NCBI RefSeq assembly: GCF_027941915.1 | Contig: NZ_CP116009.1 | Coordinates: 3,720,001 to 3,784,000, forward strand | Source of the DNA: Ramlibacter tataouinensis | Lineage (GTDB): Bacteria > Pseudomonadota > Gammaproteobacteria > Burkholderiales > Burkholderiaceae_C | DNA: 64,000 bases | Direction of reading: 5' to 3' | In this document: positions 47,488 through 56,881 of the stretch, in pieces | How positions within the stretch are numbered: the first letter of the stretch is position 1 | Layout of the letters: each line of letters starts with the position of its first letter | Program-made: the position numbers and the translations under genes | The notes under the pieces: model-generated | Seen by the model: the letters and a program-made list of their open reading frames with translations, nothing else | What the model was told of the DNA's origin: nothing | Database searches by the model: none

Positions 47488-48723
47488 TCAGCCCGGCAAG
47501 GCCCAGCCCGCCAGCGCGGCGAGCAGCACCACCAGCACCGGCGACAGCCGCGCGACCACCAGCAGCGCGAACGCCGCCAGCGCGATGGCGAAATCGGCCC
47601 GGGTGTGGATGGCGCTGGTCCACACCGGGTCGTACAGGGCCGCCAGCAGGATGCCGACCACGCCGGCGTTCACGCCCGCCATGGCCGCCTGCACCGCGTC
47701 GCGCTGGCGCAGGCGGTCCCAGAACGGCAGCGCGCCCACCAGCAGCAGGAAGGCCGGCACGAAGATCACGACCAGGAACACCAGCCCGCCCAGCCAGCCC
47801 GGCAATGGACCCGGCGTGACCGCGCCCAGGTAGGCCGCGAAGCTGAACAGCGGGCCGGGCACCGCCTGGGCGGCGCCGTAGCCGGCCAGGAAGTCCGACG
47901 ACGAGACGGCACCGGTCGGCACCACCACCTCCTGCAGCAGCGGCAGCACCACGTGGCCGCCGCCGAACACCAGCGCGCCGGTGCGGTGGAAGCCGTCCAC
48001 CAGCTGCCAGAACGGCGAGCCGGTGGCGGCGGCCAGCAGCGGCAGCCCGGCCAGCAGCAGCAACAGGGTCGCCAGCGCGGCGAAGCCGGCGGCGCGCGAC
48101 ACACCGAAGACGAGGTGCGCCGCGGGCGGCTGCTGCGGCAGCTTCAGCCACCACCCGCCCACCAGCCCGGCCAGGGCGATGGCGGCCAGCTGGCTCAACG
48201 CCGAAGGCAGCGCCAGCACCAGCAAGGCGGTGCCGACCGCCAGCCCGGCGCGCAGCCGGTCCGGGCACAGCGCCCGGGCCATCCCCCAGACCGCTTGCGC
48301 CACCACCGCGACCGCCGCCACCTTGAGGCCATGGACCCAGCCGCTTTCAGCCAGCTGCTGCCAGCGGGCGATGCCGTAGGCGAACGCGATCAGGGCCAGC
48401 GCCGACGGCAGCGTGAAACCGATCCACGCCATCAGTGCGCCCGCCCAGCCGGCGCGCGCCAGCCCCAGCGCCATGCCGACCTGGCTGCTGGCCGGCCCGG
48501 GCAGGAACTGGCACAGGGCCACCAGGTCGGAAAAGCCCCGGTCGTCCAGCCAGCGGCGGCGCTCGACGAACTCGGTGCGGAAGTAGCCCAGGTGCGCCAC
48601 CGGCCCGCCGAACGAGGTCAGGCCCAGGCGGGTGAAGGCGCGCAGCACTTCGACGGCGCTGCCGCGAGCAACCGATGCCAGGGCGGGATCCGGCCCGCGC
48701 AGCTGGGCCTGGGGTGCTTCCAT
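47488..48723 (-). CDS. chrA: Chromate transporter ChrA (long-chain form)
   Basis: A 411-residue CHR-family protein made of two homologous halves, each with about six helices. The first half contains FTRLGLTSFGGPVAHLGYFR and LVALCQFLPGPASSQVGMAL, the CHR signatures. The second half repeats them in weaker form as HRTGALVFGGGHVVLPLLQE and YGAAQAVPGPLFSFAAYLGA. Family role: export of chromate from the cytoplasm. No ChrB or ChrR genes are adjacent. The start ATG 48723 lies 6 bases from the stop of the SDR gene upstream, on the same strand. Confidence 0.93.
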   Translation of the reverse strand: MEAPQAQLRGPDPALASVARGSAVEVLRAFTRLGLTSFGGPVAHLGYFRTEFVERRRWLDDRGFSDLVALCQFLPGPASSQVGMALGLARAGWAGALMAWIGFTLPSALALIAFAYGIARWQQLAESGWVHGLKVAAVAVVAQAVWGMARALCPDRLRAGLAVGTALLVLALPSALSQLAAIALAGLVGGWWLKLPQQPPAAHLVFGVSRAAGFAALATLLLLLAGLPLLAAATGSPFWQLVDGFHRTGALVFGGGHVVLPLLQEVVVPTGAVSSSDFLAGYGAAQAVPGPLFSFAAYLGAVTPGPLPGWLGGLVFLVVIFVPAFLLLVGALPFWDRLRQRDAVQAAMAGVNAGVVGILLAALYDPVWTSAIHTRADFAIALAAFALLVVARLSPVLVVLLAALAGWALPG

Positions 48724-48729
48724 CCTGCG

Positions 48730-49539
48730 CTACTGCGCCGTCCAGCCGCCGTCCACCGGGATGGAGGCGCCGGTGAGGTTGTGCGCCGCCGGTTCGCACA
48801 GCCAGCAGACCACGCGCGCGATCTCCTGCGGCAGCGAGGTGCGCCCGCTGGGCTGCTTTTCGCGCAGCAGGTCGCGGATGGCGTCGTCGCGCGACGCTCC
48901 CAGCGCGGCGGCGCGCGCGTCGATCTGCGGCTGGATGATGGCGGTCTCGGTCCAGCCGGGGCAGACGCAGTTGACGGTGACGCCGCCGCTGGCGCGCAGG
49001 CCGGCGGCGGCGTACTCCAGCGCGGCGACCCGGCTCAGGCCGACCAGGCCGAACTTGGCGGCCACGTAGGGGGCCTTCTGCACGGAAGCGACGAGGCCGT
49101 GCACCGACGCGATGTTCACCACCCGGCCGTAGCCGGCTTCGGCCATGCGCGGCAGCAGCAGGCGCATGGTGTCGAACGCGGCCGACAGGTTGACGGCCAG
49201 GATGTCGTCCCACTTGGCGCGCGGCATCTGCGCCAGGGCGGCGGTGTGCTGGATGCCGGCGTTGTTGACCAGGATGTCGACGGCGCCGCCGGCCAGCGCG
49301 GCGTTGACCAGCGCCTCGACCTGGTCGGGCTGGCGCAGGTCGTGCGCGAAGGCATCGACCTGCGGCGCGCCGGCCTGCCGCAGCGCCGCGCGGGCCGCCT
49401 CCAGTTCGCCGGGCCGGGCCAGTCCGTGCAGCACGACGGCGGCGCCCTGCGCGGCCAGCGCCTCGGCGATGGCCAGGCCGATGCCCTGCACCGAACCGGT
49501 GACCAGGGCGCGACGGCCCTGCAAGTCGCTGGTGCTCAT
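48730..49539 (-). CDS. SDR, 3-hydroxybutyrate dehydrogenase-like
   Basis: A 269-residue short-chain dehydrogenase. The nucleotide-binding motif ALVTGSVQGIGLAIAEALA and LVNNAGIQHTAAL are followed by the catalytic Ser (NIASVHGLVASVQ) and YVAAKFGLVGL (Tyr-xxx-Lys). CPGWTETAIIQPQID and the C-terminal LTGASIPVDGGWTAQ match D-3-hydroxybutyrate dehydrogenases, which link PHB and ketone-body use to acetoacetate. It overlaps the acyl-CoA ligase gene by 4 bases (ATGA). The substrate assignment is by family resemblance only. Confidence 0.86.
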   Translation of the reverse strand: MSTSDLQGRRALVTGSVQGIGLAIAEALAAQGAAVVLHGLARPGELEAARAALRQAGAPQVDAFAHDLRQPDQVEALVNAALAGGAVDILVNNAGIQHTAALAQMPRAKWDDILAVNLSAAFDTMRLLLPRMAEAGYGRVVNIASVHGLVASVQKAPYVAAKFGLVGLSRVAALEYAAAGLRASGGVTVNCVCPGWTETAIIQPQIDARAAALGASRDDAIRDLLREKQPSGRTSLPQEIARVVCWLCEPAAHNLTGASIPVDGGWTAQ

Positions 49540-51044
49540 GCCGATTCCTCCTTCAGTTGCCGGCGCAGCTCGGTCTTGAGCACCTTGCCGTAGTTGTTCT
49601 TGGGCAGCGCGTCGGTGAACACGTAGCGCTTGGGCCGCTTGAAGCGGGCGATGTGCTGCAGGCAGACCGCGTCGAGCGCGGCCTCGTCCAGCGGGGTGCC
49701 GGGCTGCGGCACCACGAAGGCCACCACGATCTCGCCCCATTCGGGATCGGGCGCGCCGACCACCGAGGCCTCGGCCACGCCGGGCGCCGTCAGCAGCACT
49801 TCCTCGACCTCGCGCGGGTAGATGTTGGAGCCGCCGCTGATGATCATGTCCTTGCTGCGGTCGCGCAGGGTCAGGAAGCCGTCCTCGTCCAGGCTGCCCA
49901 TGTCGCCGGTGAACAGCCAGCCGTCGCGGATGGCCGCTTCGGTCGCCTGCGGGTCGCGCCAGTAGCCGGCCATCACGGTGTCGCCGCGCACCAGCACCTC
50001 GCCGACCTCGCCGGCCGGCAGCGGCCCGCCCTCGGGGTCGGCCACGCGCACCTCCACCGGGGTCTGGGCGACGCCGACGGAAGCCACGCGCGCGGCATGG
50101 CGCGGGTGCGTTGTGTTCAGCAGGTGCCGCCGCGACAGCGCGGTGATCACCATCGGGCTTTCGCCCTGGCCGTAGATCTGCACGAAGCGCGGGCCCAGCA
50201 CGCGCAGCGCGCGCTGCAGGTCCTGCACGTACATCGGCGCGCCGCCATACACGATGGTCTTGAATCCCTCGCCGGACAGGCCGTGGGCCTCGGCGTGGTC
50301 GACCAGGCGCTTGACCACCGTCGGCGCGGCGAACATCGTGAGGCGGCCGATGCGGCGCGCCAGCTCGAAGATCTCTTCCGGCTCGAAGCCGCCCGAGGCC
50401 GGCACCACGTGGCGCGCGCCGGCCACCATGTGCGGCAGCGCGTACAGGCCGGCGCCGTGCGACATCGGCGGCCCATAGACGATGGCGTCCTCCGGTTCGA
50501 TCGGGTCGACGTCGCAGAAGTAGCCCATCGCCATGCACTGCAGGTTGCGGTGCGTGAGCATCACGCCCTTGGGCTTGCCGGTGGTGCCGCTGGTGTAGAA
50601 CAGCCAGGCCAGGTCGGTCGGCGCGCAGCTGGCCAGCGGCAGGCCGACCGGGGCGGGCAGGGCGGCGTAGCCGGCGCCGTCGACGTCGATGCAGCGCTCG
50701 GCCTGCAGCCCGGCGCCGACATCGGCGGTGACGAAGGCCCAGCGCACGCCGGCGTGGTCGGCGATCCACTGCGCCTCGCGCAGGTGCAGCTTGGCGTTCA
50801 TCGGCACCACGGCCAGCCCGGCCCACCAGCAGGCGTACAGCAGCTCCAGGTAAGCCGGGTGGTTGTGCATGAACAGGGCGACGCGGTCGCCGGGCACCAG
50901 GCCCTGCTCGAGCAGCCCGGCTGCGAGCCGCGCCACGTGGTCCGCCAGCGCGCCGTAGTCGCGGTGCAGGCGGTCACCCACGAAGACGGCGGGCCGGCGG
51001 GGATCCTGGCGCGCGATGCGGGCCAGCGCGTGGGCGAGGTTCAT
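49536..51044 (-). CDS. AMP-dependent acyl-CoA synthetase/ligase
   Basis: A 502-residue adenylate-forming enzyme. The phosphate loop is WLFYTSGTTGKPKGVMLTHR. Later motifs are QIYGQGESPMVI, GWLFTGDMGSLDEDGFL and DRSKDMIISGGSNIYPREVE, and the C-terminal Lys is in PKNNYGKVLKTELR. It activates a carboxylic acid to its CoA thioester by way of an acyl-AMP. The partner gene encodes a 3-hydroxybutyrate dehydrogenase-like enzyme, so a short or medium acid (acetoacetate-like, or an aromatic acid) is plausible. Specificity cannot be read from sequence. Confidence 0.92.
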   Translation of the reverse strand: MNLAHALARIARQDPRRPAVFVGDRLHRDYGALADHVARLAAGLLEQGLVPGDRVALFMHNHPAYLELLYACWWAGLAVVPMNAKLHLREAQWIADHAGVRWAFVTADVGAGLQAERCIDVDGAGYAALPAPVGLPLASCAPTDLAWLFYTSGTTGKPKGVMLTHRNLQCMAMGYFCDVDPIEPEDAIVYGPPMSHGAGLYALPHMVAGARHVVPASGGFEPEEIFELARRIGRLTMFAAPTVVKRLVDHAEAHGLSGEGFKTIVYGGAPMYVQDLQRALRVLGPRFVQIYGQGESPMVITALSRRHLLNTTHPRHAARVASVGVAQTPVEVRVADPEGGPLPAGEVGEVLVRGDTVMAGYWRDPQATEAAIRDGWLFTGDMGSLDEDGFLTLRDRSKDMIISGGSNIYPREVEEVLLTAPGVAEASVVGAPDPEWGEIVVAFVVPQPGTPLDEAALDAVCLQHIARFKRPKRYVFTDALPKNNYGKVLKTELRRQLKEESA

Positions 51045-51127
51045 GGCGCGAACGATAGCCGCGCGGGCGCCGCAAGGCCATAGCGTAGAAACACTTCAGC
51101 CCGCCCGGCCGGGGTCGGCGGGCCGCT

Positions 51128-51703
51128 TCAGGAGGGCGCGGAACCCAGCAGGCGAGCCACCAGTTCGCGCTGGCTTCCAGCCGCCAGCTTCTTCATCAGG
51201 CGCGCGCGGTGCGCCTCGACCGTGCGCGGGCTGATGCCGAGCGAGCGCCCGATCTGCTTGCTGGTGGCGCCGGTGACGATCTGCCGGGCGATCTCGCGCT
51301 CGCGCGAGGTCAGCGGGCCGGCGACCGGGCGGAGCGGCGACAGGTCCTCGAACATCCACACCGCGCGGGCGAAGGGCTGCGCGCGATCGACGGCCTTGCC
51401 GGCCACGTGGCACCAGAACAGCGACCCGTCGCGCCGGCGCATGATCCGGTCGTCGCTGTAGGTGCCGCAGGCCTCCATCACCGGCCGGCCGATGCTGCCG
51501 ATGTGCTCGAACTCCGCGTGCGACGGATAGAGCGGCTCCAGCGGCTGGCCCAGCAGCTCGCCCGGCGCATAGCCGAACATCGTGCCGAAGGCCGGGTTGC
51601 ACAGCACCACGCTGCGGTGCTCGGTGACGCAGATGCCCACCGGGGACAGGTCGAAGGCCAGTTGCAGGGCGTCGGCCTGGCCGACCGGGGAGAGCTTGTC
51701 CAT
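51128..51703 (-). CDS. PAS-LuxR transcriptional regulator
   Basis: A 191-residue regulator. Residues about 12-125 form a PAS domain (LAFDLSPVGICVTEHRSVV, NPAFGTMFGYAPGELLGQPL, RRDGSLFWCHVAGKAV). Residues about 130-188 form a LuxR/FixJ-type helix-turn-helix (LTSREREIARQIVTGATSKQ, ISPRTVEAHRARLMKKL). No receiver or kinase domain is present, so it probably senses a small ligand or redox state directly through PAS. It is separated from the acyl-CoA ligase gene by about 80 bases on the same strand and may regulate it (inference). Confidence 0.88.
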   Translation of the reverse strand: MDKLSPVGQADALQLAFDLSPVGICVTEHRSVVLCNPAFGTMFGYAPGELLGQPLEPLYPSHAEFEHIGSIGRPVMEACGTYSDDRIMRRRDGSLFWCHVAGKAVDRAQPFARAVWMFEDLSPLRPVAGPLTSREREIARQIVTGATSKQIGRSLGISPRTVEAHRARLMKKLAAGSQRELVARLLGSAPS

Positions 51704-51769
51704 GGCGCTGCGGATTGTGCCGGCGCGGCCGGTTGTCGCACGGTGCGCGGGCCCGCTACAGTGGCCCGG

Positions 51770-52339
51770 ATGAACCAAGCCGCCGCCGATCCCGTGGTGC
51801 TGGTGCTCGCCTCCGGACGCGGCGAGCGCTTCCTGGCCTCCGGCGGCTCGGGCAACAAGCTGCAGGCCTTGCTGGCCGGCAAGCCGGTGCTGCAGTGGAC
51901 GATGGAGGCGGTGCGCGCCAGCGGGCTGCCGTTCCATGTCGAGGACGCCGGGCATCCGGGCATGGGCGATTCGATCGCGGCGGCGGTGCGCGCCACGCGC
52001 GCGGCGCGGGGAGGCTGGCTGGTGCTGCCGGGCGACCTGCCGCTGGTGCGGCCGCAGACGCTGCGCGCGGTGGCGCAGGCGCTGGCCGGCGGCGCCGAGG
52101 TCGTGGTGCCGACGTTCCGCGGCGAACGCGGGCACCCGGTCGGGTTTGCCGGCGCCTGCGGCGACGCGCTCGCCGCCCTGTCGGGGCCGAAAGGCGCGGC
52201 CGCCGTCGTGCAGGCTCACCGCGTCACGGAACTGCCGGTGGACGACCGCGGCATCGTGGTGGACATCGACACCGTGCAGGCGCTGGCCGAGGCGCAGCGG
52301 AAACTGGAATCCGGCCCCGATTTCAGGCGGGCCGGATGA
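51770..52339 (+). CDS. MobA/MocA-like nucleotidyltransferase
   Basis: A 189-residue protein of the molybdenum-cofactor nucleotidyltransferase type. LVLASGRGERFLASGGSGNK is the nucleotide-binding loop, a variant of LAGGxSxRxG. VLPGDLPLVRPQTLRAV gives the metal-binding Asp, and RGERGHPVGFAG and VVDIDTVQAL follow. This pattern fits MocA, which attaches CMP to molybdopterin for xanthine-dehydrogenase-type enzymes. No such enzyme is adjacent. It overlaps the 3' end of convergent sodC by 17 bases. Confidence 0.82.
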   Translation: MNQAAADPVVLVLASGRGERFLASGGSGNKLQALLAGKPVLQWTMEAVRASGLPFHVEDAGHPGMGDSIAAAVRATRAARGGWLVLPGDLPLVRPQTLRAVAQALAGGAEVVVPTFRGERGHPVGFAGACGDALAALSGPKGAAAVVQAHRVTELPVDDRGIVVDIDTVQALAEAQRKLESGPDFRRAG

Positions 52340-52844
52340 CGGCGCAGGCCAGCCGCGGCCCGGCGTTGCCGGTCGGCTGGGTGGTGTAGTCGTCGGGATC
52401 GCGGTGCACGATCAGGCCCTTGCCGACGATGTCGGCGGGGCCGCTGCCGAGGGCGATGCTGCGGCTCTCGAAGCTGATGCGGGCCACGCCGGCGGCGTCG
52501 GCGCGCAGGCTGGGCAGGTCGCCCACGTGGTGGGCGCCGCTGCCGTGGCGGCCGTGCGGCGCGCCCGCCGGGTTGAAGTGGCCGCCGGCACTCATGCCGT
52601 CGCCGCTGGAGCAGTCGCCCTTCTCGTGCACGTGGAAGCCGTGCTCGGTGTTGGGCTTGAGGCCGCGCACTTCGCCGCTGACCCGCACCAGGTCGCCCGC
52701 GCGCGCGAAGCGCACCTGGCCGCTGGCGGTGTTGCCGGTGGTCGGCGCCAGGTTGGCGACGGCCGGGGGGCCCGGCGCCATCGTGCTGCACGCCGCCAGG
52801 GCGAGCGCGGCGGCCGCAGCCGCCAGGGTGTGGGGTTTGCGCAT
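52323..52844 (-). CDS. sodC: Cu/Zn superoxide dismutase, lipoprotein
   Basis: A 173-residue SodC. The lipobox LALAACS (Cys19) predicts a membrane-anchored periplasmic protein. Copper and zinc ligands are in HGFHVHEKGDCSSGDGM, SAGGHFNPAG and PHGRHGSGAHHVGDLPSL, and the last copper His is in GKGLIVHRDPDDY. The second disulfide Cys is in RLACAVI. It converts periplasmic superoxide to peroxide. It also consumes copper supplied by the copper-handling genes elsewhere in the window. Confidence 0.95.
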   Translation of the reverse strand: MRKPHTLAAAAAALALAACSTMAPGPPAVANLAPTTGNTASGQVRFARAGDLVRVSGEVRGLKPNTEHGFHVHEKGDCSSGDGMSAGGHFNPAGAPHGRHGSGAHHVGDLPSLRADAAGVARISFESRSIALGSGPADIVGKGLIVHRDPDDYTTQPTGNAGPRLACAVIRPA

Positions 52845-52962
52845 GGGCGGTCTCCTGAAAGCCTGGCCCACTGTACGTCGGCGGCGGCGCGCTCGTCCAA
52901 CGCGACAAGGCAGTTGGCGCAGGCCGGCGCCGGCCAGCGGCCGGGCTGGACGCGAGCCCGCC

Positions 52963-54327
52963 TCAGAGCACCGGCGCCAGCCAGGCGGTGGCGTGCTCGC
53001 GCAGCTTTTCCCGCACCGGCCGGCGCTGCCAGTCGGCCAGCGTGATGCGCTGGCTGTGTTGCAGGTCGGCCTCGAACACCTCGGTCATGCGCCGGGCGAA
53101 GTCGCGGTCGTAGACGTTGAGGTTGGCCTCGTCGTTGAGGTGGAACGAACGCGGGTCGAAGTTGGTCGAGCCGACCGAGGCCAGCAGGCCGTCGACGATC
53201 ATCAGCTTGCAGTGGTACATGGTCGGCTGGTATTCGTGCATCTGCACGCCGGCCTCCAGCAGCGGGCCCCACAGGCCGCGCGAGGCGCGCCGCACCGTGT
53301 CCTGGTCGGTGTGCGGGCCGGGCGTGATGACGCGCACGCGCACGCCGCGCCCGGCGGCCGCCTGCAGCGCCGCCAGCGCGACGTCGCCCGGCACGAAGTA
53401 GGCGCTGGCGATGTCGATGCTGCGCACCGCCGCGGTGATGGCCAGCAGCATCATCTGCAGCATCGACTCGCTGCCGCCGCTGGGCGAGCTGGCGAACATC
53501 TGCGCCGGCATGCCGCCGGCCGGCTCCAGGTCCGGGAAGTAGGCGCGGCCGTGCAGCACGCGGCCGGTGGTCTTGTTCCAGTTGGACAGCATCACGCTCT
53601 GCATCTGCGCGACTACCGGGCCTTCGACCCGGAAGTGGCAGTCGCGCCAGTGCTGCGGGTCCTGCGCGTCGCCGCACCATTGCGGCGCGATGCCGACGCC
53701 GCCGGTGAAGCCGATGCGCCCATCCACGATCAGCAGCTTGCGATGCGTGCGGTCGTTCATGCGGCCGAGGTTGTACCAGCGCAGCGGGTGGAACATGCGC
53801 ACCTCCACGCCGGCGGCGCGCATGCGGCGCACCAGCTCGCGATCGACCCGGGTGCTGCCCACCCAGTCCAGCAGCACGTGCACCTTCAGCCCGGCGCGGG
53901 CGCGATCCGACAGCGCCTCGGCAAAGGCCTCGCCGATCGCGCCCGACCAGTAGATGAAGGTCTCGAACAGCACGGTGCGGCGCGCGCCCCGGATCGCCTC
54001 CAGCATGGCCGGGAAGATGCGGTCGCCGTTGATCAGCGCTTCGACCCGGTTGCCCTCGACGATGGTGGGTCCCAGCATCAGCGCCATGGAGCGGTGGAAC
54101 TGCGGGTCGTCCACCGGATACAGGTGCTCGATCGGGTGATCGACCCGGCGCTCGCCGCCGCCGAAGTTGACGACGACCAGGGCGACCAGCAGGGCGGCGA
54201 GGAAGGCAAGCAGGACCAGCACGGCCGCAGGATGGCAGCGCCGTGGCCGGATGAGCGTCGGACCGCTTCCCGAATGCGGCGCAGTCGCTGTCGTCGCCGC
54301 CCGGCCGGCAGCCGTTGAGCAGGCCAT
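52963..54327 (-). CDS. Phospholipase D/cardiolipin synthase-like protein
   Basis: A protein of up to 454 residues. A membrane helix lies at about residues 35-52 (VLVLLAFLAALLVALVVV), followed by two PLD domains. The HKD motifs are THRKLLIVDGRIGFTGGVGI and YHCKLMIVDGLLASVGSTNF, spaced as in cardiolipin synthases. YFVPGDVALAALQAAAGRGV and FDPRSFHLNDEANLNVYDR are typical of ClsB/ClsC relatives. The start is uncertain: ATG 54327 shares its CATG with the divergent comEC start, and a GTG about 36 codons on would begin just at the membrane helix. Activity: phosphatidyl transfer between lipids (family knowledge). Confidence 0.88.
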   Translation of the reverse strand: MACSTAAGRAATTATAPHSGSGPTLIRPRRCHPAAVLVLLAFLAALLVALVVVNFGGGERRVDHPIEHLYPVDDPQFHRSMALMLGPTIVEGNRVEALINGDRIFPAMLEAIRGARRTVLFETFIYWSGAIGEAFAEALSDRARAGLKVHVLLDWVGSTRVDRELVRRMRAAGVEVRMFHPLRWYNLGRMNDRTHRKLLIVDGRIGFTGGVGIAPQWCGDAQDPQHWRDCHFRVEGPVVAQMQSVMLSNWNKTTGRVLHGRAYFPDLEPAGGMPAQMFASSPSGGSESMLQMMLLAITAAVRSIDIASAYFVPGDVALAALQAAAGRGVRVRVITPGPHTDQDTVRRASRGLWGPLLEAGVQMHEYQPTMYHCKLMIVDGLLASVGSTNFDPRSFHLNDEANLNVYDRDFARRMTEVFEADLQHSQRITLADWQRRPVREKLREHATAWLAPVL

Positions 54328-56812
54328 GCACGACCGACACGCCGCGCCCGCCCGTGCCTGGCTCCCCCTGCTGGCCGGCGCGGTGCTGGGGCCGGCGTTG
54401 CAGTTGCAGCAGGCCCGGCTGGGCTCGGCGGCAGCCTATGCGGGCTTGCTGGCCTTGTCCCTGCTGGCGCTGGCGGCTGTGCTGCGGCAGCCGCGCTGGC
54501 GCCACCCGGCGCTGGTGCTGGCGCTGGCCGCCGCGGCGGGCTTCGCCGGGTGCGGCGCGCGCGCGGCGGTGTTCGCCTCGCAGGCGCTGGACCCGGCGCT
54601 GGAGGGGCGCGACCTGGTGGTCACCGGGCGCATCGCGGCCTTGCCGCAGCGGCACGAGTGGGGCCAGGGCCTCCGCTTCGCGGTGGAGGATGCGCAGCGT
54701 GACGGGGTGCCGCTGCGCATCCCCGACCGGCTGGCGCTCGGCTGGTATGCGGCCGGCGCCTTTGCCGACGAAGGCCTGGTCGAGCCGCAGCGCGCCCTGC
54801 CCGACGTGCGCGCCGGCGACCGCTGGCGCTTCACGGTGCGCCTGCGCGCGCCGCACGGCAACGTCAACCCGCATGGCTTCGACTACGAGCTGTGGCTGTG
54901 GGAGCAGGGCGTGCAGGCCACCGGCTACGTGCGCACCGGCCGCGACGATCCGGCGCCGCAGCGCATCGGCACCAGCTGGCGCCACCCCGTGGAGCGGGCC
55001 CGCCAGTCGGTGCGCGACGCCATCCAGGCCCGCATCGCCGATCCGCAGGCGGCCGGCATCGTGGCGGCGCTGGTGGCGGGCGACCAGAACGCGATCGCGC
55101 GCGACGACTGGGACGTGTTCCGCGCCACCGGCGTGGCCCACCTGATGTCGATCTCCGGCCTGCACGTGACCATGTTCGCGTGGCTGGCCGGCATCGCGGT
55201 CGGCTGGGGCTGGCGCCGCAGCACGCGCCTGTGCCTGGCCTGGCCGGCGCAGCACGCCGCGTTGTTCGGCGGGCTGCTGCTGGCGGCGGCCTACGCGCTG
55301 TTCAGCGGCTGGGGCGTGCCCGCCCAGCGCACGCTGCTGATGCTGGCCAGCGTCGCCTGGCTGCGCCTGTCCGGGCGGCGTTGGCCCGGGCCGGCGACCT
55401 GGCTGTTCGCCTGCGCCGTGGTGGTGACGGCGGATCCGTGGGCGCTGATGCAGCCGGGCTTCTGGCTGAGCTTCGTGGCGGTGGGCGTGCTGTTCGCCAC
55501 CGCCGTCGGCGGCCGGGAGACCCGCGAGGAGGGCCGCCATGACGCCGAGGTCCGCGCCGATCCCCGCCCGGAATTCGGCGCCTGGCCCCGCCGCGCGGCC
55601 CGTGCCGGGGCGGGCCGCCTGCTCGCCCTGCTGCGCGAGCAGGGCGTCGTCACCCTCGCCTTGTCGCCGCTCACCCTGCTGCTGTTCGGGCAGGTGTCGC
55701 TGGTCGGCCTGGTCGCCAACCTGGCGGCGATCCCCTGGGTGACGCTGGTCGTCACGCCGCTGGCGATGCTGGGGGTGGCGTTCCCGCCCGCCTGGGATGC
55801 GGCGGCGCTGGCGGTGCAGGGCCTGGCCGGCCTGCTGCAGCTGCTGGCGGCGCTGCCGTTCGCCGTCTGGAACAGCGCGGCGCCGCCGGGGTGGGCCGGG
55901 GCGGCGGGCGTGCTGGGCGGCCTGCTGCTGGCGATGCGCTGGCCCGCGCCGGTGCGCGCGCTGGGTGTTCCGCTGCTGCTGCCGGTGCTGCTGTGGCAGG
56001 CCCCGCGGCCGGCGCCGGGCGAGTTCGAAGTGCTGGCCGCCGACGTTGGCCAGGGCAACGCGGTGCTGGTGCGCACCGCCACGCACGCGCTGCTGTACGA
56101 CGCCGGGCCGCGTTTCGGCAGCGACAGCGATGCCGGCCAGCGCACGCTGGTGCCCCTGCTGCGGGCGCTGGGCGAACGGCTGGATGCGATCGTGCTCAGC
56201 CACCGCGACAGCGACCACACCGGCGGCGCCGGATCGGTGCTGGCGATGCAGCCGCAGGCGCGCCTGCTGGCGTCGCTGGAGCCGGCGCACCCGCTGGCGG
56301 TGCGGCACGCGGCCGCGCCGTGCCTGGACGGCCAGCAATGGGACTGGGACGGCGTGCAGTTCCAGTTCGTGCATCCGCCCGCGGCCGATGCGGGCCGGGC
56401 GGCCAAGCCCAACGCACTCAGTTGCGTGCTGCGCATCGCCAACGGGCGGCAGGCCGCGCTGCTGGCCGGCGACATCGAGCAGCCGCAGGAGGCGGCGCTG
56501 CTGGCGCGCAGCGCGCCGCTGCGCGCGCAACTGCTGCTGGTGCCGCACCACGGCAGCCGCACCTCGTCGAGCGACGGCTTTCTCGATGCGGTGCAGCCGC
56601 GCTGGGCGCTGGTCCAGGCCGGCTACCGCAACCGCTTCGGCCATCCGGCAGCGTCGGTGGTCGACCGCTACCTGCAGCGCAACGTGGCGCTGGTCGAGTC
56701 GGCGCGCTGCGGCGCGGCCTGGTGGTCCTCGGCCCGCCCCGAGGCCCTGCGCTGCGAGCGCGCGGCGGGTCCCAGGTACTGGCAGCACCGGTTGCCCGAG
56801 GCGGGCCCCTGA
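54326..56812 (+). CDS. comEC: ComEC-type DNA uptake channel
   Basis: An 828-residue ComEC/Rec2 protein. The N-terminal soluble OB-like part includes RDLVVTGRIAALPQRHEWGQ. The Competence domain begins near HLMSISGLHVTMFAWLAGIA, the family hallmark, with VPAQRTLLMLASVAWLRL following. The C-terminal metallo-beta-lactamase-like domain has VLAADVGQGNAVLVR, IVLSHRDSDHTGGAGSVL and LVPHHGSRTSSSDGFLDAV. Proteins of this family carry single-stranded DNA across the inner membrane during natural transformation. An Arg/Glu-rich loop (RETREEGRHDAEVRADPRPE) splits the membrane part. Confidence 0.94.
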   Translation: MHDRHAAPARAWLPLLAGAVLGPALQLQQARLGSAAAYAGLLALSLLALAAVLRQPRWRHPALVLALAAAAGFAGCGARAAVFASQALDPALEGRDLVVTGRIAALPQRHEWGQGLRFAVEDAQRDGVPLRIPDRLALGWYAAGAFADEGLVEPQRALPDVRAGDRWRFTVRLRAPHGNVNPHGFDYELWLWEQGVQATGYVRTGRDDPAPQRIGTSWRHPVERARQSVRDAIQARIADPQAAGIVAALVAGDQNAIARDDWDVFRATGVAHLMSISGLHVTMFAWLAGIAVGWGWRRSTRLCLAWPAQHAALFGGLLLAAAYALFSGWGVPAQRTLLMLASVAWLRLSGRRWPGPATWLFACAVVVTADPWALMQPGFWLSFVAVGVLFATAVGGRETREEGRHDAEVRADPRPEFGAWPRRAARAGAGRLLALLREQGVVTLALSPLTLLLFGQVSLVGLVANLAAIPWVTLVVTPLAMLGVAFPPAWDAAALAVQGLAGLLQLLAALPFAVWNSAAPPGWAGAAGVLGGLLLAMRWPAPVRALGVPLLLPVLLWQAPRPAPGEFEVLAADVGQGNAVLVRTATHALLYDAGPRFGSDSDAGQRTLVPLLRALGERLDAIVLSHRDSDHTGGAGSVLAMQPQARLLASLEPAHPLAVRHAAAPCLDGQQWDWDGVQFQFVHPPAADAGRAAKPNALSCVLRIANGRQAALLAGDIEQPQEAALLARSAPLRAQLLLVPHHGSRTSSSDGFLDAVQPRWALVQAGYRNRFGHPAASVVDRYLQRNVALVESARCGAAWWSSARPEALRCERAAGPRYWQHRLPEAGP

Positions 56813-56881
56813 GGAGCGCGGCACGGGGGCTGGCCTGCGCGTGACCGCCGCCAAGCAGCCTGCCGCCGCGGAGCGCGAGCC

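Noticed and set aside
51099-51123. GCCCGCC / GGCGGGC hairpin downstream of the PAS-LuxR gene
   Set aside because: 7-bp stem with an 11-base loop and no T-run; too weak to call a terminator.
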